Shown in pieces: positions 5,864-9,432 of a stretch of 9,432 nucleotides of DNA. Position 1 is the stretch's first letter. The number at the start of each line of letters is the position of its first letter. The stretch lies in the NCBI GenBank assembly GCA_047639615.1, contig JBLIOL010000228.1, positions 1 through 9,432 of the forward strand, written 5' to 3'. Position numbers and translations under genes: made by a program. The notes beneath the pieces are model-generated. The model was not told the DNA's origin and made no database searches. It worked only from the letters and a program-made list of their open reading frames with translations. The stretch is from CAYWNK01 sp047639615 (GTDB lineage Bacteria; Planctomycetota; UBA1135; GCA-002686595).

Positions 5864-8236
5864 TTCGCTATTCTCGCCATGCCCGCTGCAGCTCAGGCGG
5901 ACGAGCCCACTACGCTCAGCGGAATGCTGGAGTTGCCGGATGGCACTCCGGCGGCTGGTGCAACGCTCACGATCAAGGGCTGGGGCGCCAACAGCCAACG
6001 TACCCAGGCCTTCGGCGCCCCGAAGAATTGGAAGGATCCCGATCCCGTGACTGCGGACGAGCACGGGGCCTTCACCTTTAGCTTCCTCGCTCCGCGGGCC
6101 TACCAGTTTGTGTTGGATGCGGACCTTGGGGAGTACCCCACGGAGGGTTGGCGTTGGAGCAGCCTGGAGCCCGGCGGTACCAAGGATTTGGGAACGGTGA
6201 GCTTCCGGGAACCCTGCTTTGTGGTCGGGCACATCGAAGGCCGGGATGGCGAGATCCTGGTGGACGGCTGGCGGGTGATGGGGCGCAGTCTCGTTCGCGA
6301 TGGTCGCGAGCGTAGTGCGTCGACCCTGCATGCCGTTCCCGACAAGGCCAGCGGCGAGTTTCGTATCGGCCCCTTCCCTCCTGGGTCGGTGGAGTTCTAC
6401 ACCCGCTCGACCATCAAGGCTCGAACCGGGAAGCTCAAGGTACAAGCCAAGCCCGGTGAGCCCGTCAGTGTGGTGCTGAAGTACGAGGGGCCGGACATGC
6501 GCAAGCGGGTGGTCTTCAGCACCTACGCCTCGCCGTACTACGGGTTTGATCTCAAAGGCCAGTCCTATGGAATCCGGGAGGCCGAGAATTCCAATCTGGT
6601 CCTGCTGGATCCCGATGGCGTGGTTCTGCAGCACGCCAAGCATGTGCAGGGTACGAGCCAAGACTGGGAGTTCACCGATGTGGGGCCGGGCGAGCACGTG
6701 GTCGAGCTGCGCGATCCTCGTTTCCTCTCCAAACGCTTCGATGCGGTGGTGGCAAGTCAGTCCTATCGCCTGAACCTGGTGGGGTCCGCGAGCCTGCAGC
6801 TAACGGTGCTCGATCAGGAAGGCAGCCCCCTCGAGGCCTATGGTCTGTGGGTGGGGTACGAGGGCGTGAACTTCAGCCCCAACGAGTATCGGGTGCGATC
6901 GGATGGCACTCGGGCTCCCGTGGATGGACTCGTGACGGGGGTCGTTCCCGGCAACATCCTGGTCGAGCTGCACGGTCCCGGTGGCACCAAGTTGCGGCAC
7001 GCCGTGGGCGAGGTGGCTGCGGGCGAAACGCGCGAAGTTAGCCTGCGCTTTGGAGCGAGTGTGCCTCTGCTGGGGCAAGTGCGCGACGCCGCCGGAAAGC
7101 CAGCGGCTGGGATTACCGTGGAGTACACGCGCGGGGCCTACGCCGGCCTGGCTAATGGTGGCAGTGCCTCGATCGGTTCATCGGAGGGCGTGATCCGCAT
7201 CGGCGGAATCGAGGGATCCTTGCAAACCGACGAGCAGGGTGCCTTTCGCATCGAGAATCTGGACGCTGGGCCCTGGACCCTGCGCGCCCTAGGATCGCCT
7301 TTGGCGTGGGCGACGGTGACCACCAAGAATGTGGCCGAGAGTGCCCCGGTGCAGCTGGTGTTGCCGGTCATGGGGGAGCTGCGTGGGGTGTTGCTCTTCC
7401 AACCCGGTTTTGATCCCACGAAATTGATTGTGCGTGCCGCTCCCGCCGACCTCCCTCAGGCAGAGCGTGTTCTCTTGAACGGCTACAGGCCTGATCCCAC
7501 CACGGTGAAGGCAGACGGCAGTTTCCACGTGGTGGGTTTGCCCTTCGGACAGGTTCAGGTCACGGTTCACTCTCAGCGTGACAGCGGCAATGGGTACTCT
7601 TCTACCCAGCAGATCTATGTGAGTCGGATTGAGTTCGAACTCGGGACTCCACCCGTGGAGTTGGACCTGGAAGAGATCCTGCCGGCCAGTATTCACGTCA
7701 CGGTGCTCGTCTCGGGGAAAGCGATAGAGGGCGTTGGCGTGTCTTCCAGCTTTGGTGGTTCCATGGCCGGATTCCGACCCGGGGCCAAGCGCCGAATACC
7801 AAACGGCCAGCGTCAGGCCTTGGATGCCGCCGGGAGTTTCACCCTGGAGGAAATCTCCTTGAACCGGCCCACTCGCGTTTTCTTGTACGGGCCGGAGGAC
7901 ACATGGCTATTTGGCCTTCCGGAGGTTTTCACTCCCACGCGCCGTGAGCTGATCGAGTGTCCAATCGAGCTGGAGATGGTGGAGCGTGAGTTGTTGCTGC
8001 TCAACGCTGCTGGCGAGCCCCTACCGCGCACGAAGTTCGGTTGGGCCTCGTACGGCTTCAGCTTGCCCGGCTGCAAGGCCCGCACGGACCAGGATGGTAA
8101 GGCCACCCTGCGCCTACCTGGAGGCAGCTACGGGCTGTTCCGCCGCTCCCTCGAGTCGAAGGGGGAAACCGCCTTCGACTGGGCTGCGGGGGACGGTCCC
8201 TTGCGGGTCGTGCTGCCGGAGCTAGAGCAGGACTAG
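5831..8236 (+). CDS. Secreted multi-module β-sandwich protein P3 (carboxypeptidase-regulatory-like domains)
   Basis: This is an 801-aa protein, third and last of the tandem array, with unknown function. Its signal peptide (residues 1–22, ending MPAAAQ) matches that of P2, which fixes the ATG at 5831. The eight-module all-β layout is the same as P2 residue for residue: GMLELPDGTPAAGATLTIKG at 31–50, EPCFVVGHIEG at 127–137, SLQLTVLDQEG at 321–331, DAAGKPAAGITVEYTRGAYA at 419–438, ADGSFHVVGLPFG at 561–573, LPASIHVTVLVSGK at 617–630, and RTDQDGKATLR at 751–761. The mature protein has only three cysteines (129, 710, 748); those at 129 and 748 are shared with P1 and P2. The C-terminal module up to GSYGLF resembles P1 more than P2, but the last residues (VLPELEQD) lack the RWPxPR end of P1 and P2. 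It stops with TAG at 8234–8236, overlapping the stop of the convergent membrane-protein gene. A secreted binding or structural protein is the likely class; no ligand can be named. Confidence 0.85.
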   Translation: MLHSLLCSWTAFAILAMPAAAQADEPTTLSGMLELPDGTPAAGATLTIKGWGANSQRTQAFGAPKNWKDPDPVTADEHGAFTFSFLAPRAYQFVLDADLGEYPTEGWRWSSLEPGGTKDLGTVSFREPCFVVGHIEGRDGEILVDGWRVMGRSLVRDGRERSASTLHAVPDKASGEFRIGPFPPGSVEFYTRSTIKARTGKLKVQAKPGEPVSVVLKYEGPDMRKRVVFSTYASPYYGFDLKGQSYGIREAENSNLVLLDPDGVVLQHAKHVQGTSQDWEFTDVGPGEHVVELRDPRFLSKRFDAVVASQSYRLNLVGSASLQLTVLDQEGSPLEAYGLWVGYEGVNFSPNEYRVRSDGTRAPVDGLVTGVVPGNILVELHGPGGTKLRHAVGEVAAGETREVSLRFGASVPLLGQVRDAAGKPAAGITVEYTRGAYAGLANGGSASIGSSEGVIRIGGIEGSLQTDEQGAFRIENLDAGPWTLRALGSPLAWATVTTKNVAESAPVQLVLPVMGELRGVLLFQPGFDPTKLIVRAAPADLPQAERVLLNGYRPDPTTVKADGSFHVVGLPFGQVQVTVHSQRDSGNGYSSTQQIYVSRIEFELGTPPVELDLEEILPASIHVTVLVSGKAIEGVGVSSSFGGSMAGFRPGAKRRIPNGQRQALDAAGSFTLEEISLNRPTRVFLYGPEDTWLFGLPEVFTPTRRELIECPIELEMVERELLLLNAAGEPLPRTKFGWASYGFSLPGCKARTDQDGKATLRLPGGSYGLFRRSLESKGETAFDWAAGDGPLRVVLPELEQD
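8233..8236. other. Convergent stop-codon overlap (CTAG)
   Basis: The self-complementary tetranucleotide CTAG supplies TAG to P3 on the + strand (8234–8236) and TAG to the membrane-protein gene on the − strand (8233–8235). The two genes therefore overlap tail to tail by four bases, with no intergenic space for a conventional bidirectional terminator. Confidence 0.85.
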
Positions 8237-9432
8237 CGCTTGTAGATCGCCACGCCGAAGTTGGAGCTGGTGAGCGGTAGGGCGCCGAAGACAGCTTCGC
8301 GTTGGTAGTTCTTGCGCACCCAGTCGTAGAGCTGCTCGCCGTAGTGGGTGCCGAAGTAGGGGAAGCCGTACTCGCTCGTGTCCTTGTGCACGATGGCGAT
8401 GAAGTCGGGGGCGCTGCTCTTGAGGCTAGCGAGCATGGCTGACTCTCCGAAGAGCAGTAGCTCGGGCGGCATGAAGTTGATGTAGGGCGTTGGGTTCACG
8501 CGCCGCAGCTGGTAGTTGAGCATCACGCCTTCGGGCATGACCAGCAGGGTGTGCTCGGCGTCCATATTTGTGCGCAGCCACTCGAGGCTCTGCTGCAAGG
8601 GCTCGCCTAGCTCGGGGATGGCCTGTAGGCGGTCGGCATCGAAGCCGACGGTTGTTGCTTGCACGCGCAGGTTGCGTGCGGAGCGCAGCAGGTAGGAGCT
8701 GGCCAGTACGACCCAGAAGCCGATGGCCAGGGTGCGCAGGCGGCGCGCATCGCGCAGGGACTTGCGGCTGAGCCAGGCGGGCAGGTCGCAGGTGCTGAAG
8801 CCTACGGCTAGGAGCGTCGCGGGCAAGGCGAGCACGAAGCCGTAGTGATAGAAGTGCACGTTGAGCAGCACCTTGAAGAGCATTGCACCGGCGAAGGTGG
8901 CGAGACCTGCGCGTAGGGCTAGGCGCGGGGTGTCAGCGTTGCGGCGCGGCAGTCCGCGCAGCAGGGCTACGGCTCCGAAGAGCAGCGCCAGTAGGGGCAG
9001 CGGTCGCGCTAGGCTTGTCCAGGGCACGTTCAAGAGGAAGAGCGCGTGGGCGAGCATGCTCAGGCCGGCGTAGGCGACTTGGGTTGCCTTGCGGCCATAG
9101 GGGTTCGGGATGTTCGCGCGCGTGATCAGCCGGATGAACGCATACCAGGCGCCGAAGTACACGGCGTAGCGTCCGACCGCACGCAGCATGGCCTGCAGGT
9201 AAATATCCGGCGCGGCGAAACCCGACATGGCGCTGTAGAAGGGTAGGGCGCGCACCTCTTCGTTCATGAGGTGCGGCCATGCTCCGAGGACTCCTTGCAG
9301 GGCTTCCTGCGCGGGCAAATCGGCGTGCAGGCGGAACCATGCGGCAGCGGGTAACACCAGTGCGCAAGCTATGGCTAGGCCGGCCGCGGCGGCGGCTTGG
9401 CGCAGGCTGCTCGAGCCCATGATCCAGAGCAT
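8233..9432 (-). CDS. Multi-pass membrane protein, GT-C/ArnT-like glycosyltransferase C-terminal part (5' end probably outside window)
   Basis: The frame runs from the right edge to a TAG (CTA on + at 8233–8235), giving 399 visible residues. An ATG falls exactly on the last three bases and another lies four codons in, but neither can be confirmed and neither has a visible ribosome site. About seven hydrophobic segments are visible near residues 13–35, 85–103, 118–135, 143–160, 170–190, 195–215 and 233–250. They are followed by a soluble tail of about 145 residues. The string FKVLLNVHFYHYGFVLALPA in helices 5–6 and tail motifs VMPEGVMLNYQLRR, NPTPYINFMPPE and PYFGTHYGEQLYDWVRKNY match, from memory, the C-terminal half of bacterial family-39/83-like membrane glycosyltransferases or closely related hypothetical membrane proteins. 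Those enzymes transfer sugars from polyprenyl-phosphate donors at the outer membrane face, using acidic residues in an N-terminal loop. That loop is not visible here, consistent with truncation. It lies opposite to and converges with P3. Glycosyltransferase activity is inferred; a membrane protein is clear. Confidence 0.7.
   Translation of the reverse strand: MLWIMGSSSLRQAAAAAGLAIACALVLPAAAWFRLHADLPAQEALQGVLGAWPHLMNEEVRALPFYSAMSGFAAPDIYLQAMLRAVGRYAVYFGAWYAFIRLITRANIPNPYGRKATQVAYAGLSMLAHALFLLNVPWTSLARPLPLLALLFGAVALLRGLPRRNADTPRLALRAGLATFAGAMLFKVLLNVHFYHYGFVLALPATLLAVGFSTCDLPAWLSRKSLRDARRLRTLAIGFWVVLASSYLLRSARNLRVQATTVGFDADRLQAIPELGEPLQQSLEWLRTNMDAEHTLLVMPEGVMLNYQLRRVNPTPYINFMPPELLLFGESAMLASLKSSAPDFIAIVHKDTSEYGFPYFGTHYGEQLYDWVRKNYQREAVFGALPLTSSNFGVAIYKR

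Larger units (their letters stand above)
1023..8236 (+). repeat. Tandem array of three paralogous gene units
   Basis: Three head-to-tail copies of one gene lie with start-to-start periods of 2377 bp (P1 to P2) and 2431 bp (P2 to P3). P2 and P3 are colinear without any insertion or deletion over 799 codons. P1 needs short gaps: about 3 residues missing before EPCFVVGH, about 9 more between modules 2 and 3/4, and about 6 more inside modules 6–7. The copies use three different stop codons (TAA, TGA, TAG). The pattern is that of serial local duplication with divergence. Confidence 0.9.

Noticed and set aside
1023..8236. Annotation as carboxypeptidases or TonB-dependent receptors because of the carboxypeptidase-regulatory-like modules
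   Set aside because: No zinc-peptidase HxxE…H motif, TonB box, plug or β-barrel region is visible. The modules make up the whole mature protein, so only the fold class is supported.
8221..8237. Inverted repeat GCTAG / CTAGC with a 7-base loop at the P3 stop, possible terminator
   Set aside because: The stem is only 5 bp before a mismatch and there is no T-tract on either strand, so it does not meet the form of an intrinsic terminator. It partly follows from the shared CTAG stop.
9400..9432. Calling the ATG at the right edge the true start of the membrane-protein gene
   Set aside because: It coincides with the window boundary and no upstream sequence is available. The visible protein lacks the N-terminal catalytic loop expected of GT-C enzymes, so truncation by the window is more likely.

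Overview
This is a GC-rich (about 60–65% by eye), almost fully coding bacterial window. It holds five protein-coding genes, two of them cut by the window edges. I see no RNA gene, insertion sequence, CRISPR array or recognisable regulatory element. Families of long secreted proteins built from CarboxypepD_reg/Cna-B-like β-sandwich modules, large TPR proteins, a lack of Shine-Dalgarno sequences, and multi-pass glycosyltransferase-like membrane proteins would suit Planctomycetota. Myxococcota or another GC-rich phylum cannot be excluded. This assignment is inference from gene content only.

Layout: (1) 1–987, + strand: the C-terminal part of a TPR protein, open at the left edge. (2) 1023–8236, + strand: a tandem array of three paralogous secreted proteins of 781, 799 and 801 aa, called P1, P2 and P3 here. 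Each has a Sec-type signal peptide followed by about eight consecutive all-β modules, with no catalytic domain, lipobox, C-terminal membrane anchor or sorting signal that I can recognise. Spacing is tight (35, 31 and 31 bp), so the TPR gene and P1–P3 probably form one transcription unit. P2 and P3 align without gaps over 799 residues at about 67% identity (hand count), and the 31-bp spacers before them are near copies. (3) 8233–9432, − strand: the C-terminal part of a multi-pass membrane protein resembling the back half of GT-C/ArnT-like glycosyltransferases, converging on P3. The two stop codons share the palindrome CTAG.

The most interesting structure is the array itself. Some modules are strongly conserved among the three copies (modules 4, 5 and 8), while modules 6–7 have diverged much faster. 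The last module and the extreme C-termini show a mosaic pattern suggesting unequal recombination or gene conversion. The biological role is unknown. Secretion plus repeated β-sandwiches suggests a surface or extracellular structural or binding function, but nothing in the sequence identifies a ligand. I do not claim a new defined system, only an expanding paralogous secreted family worth comparing across genomes.
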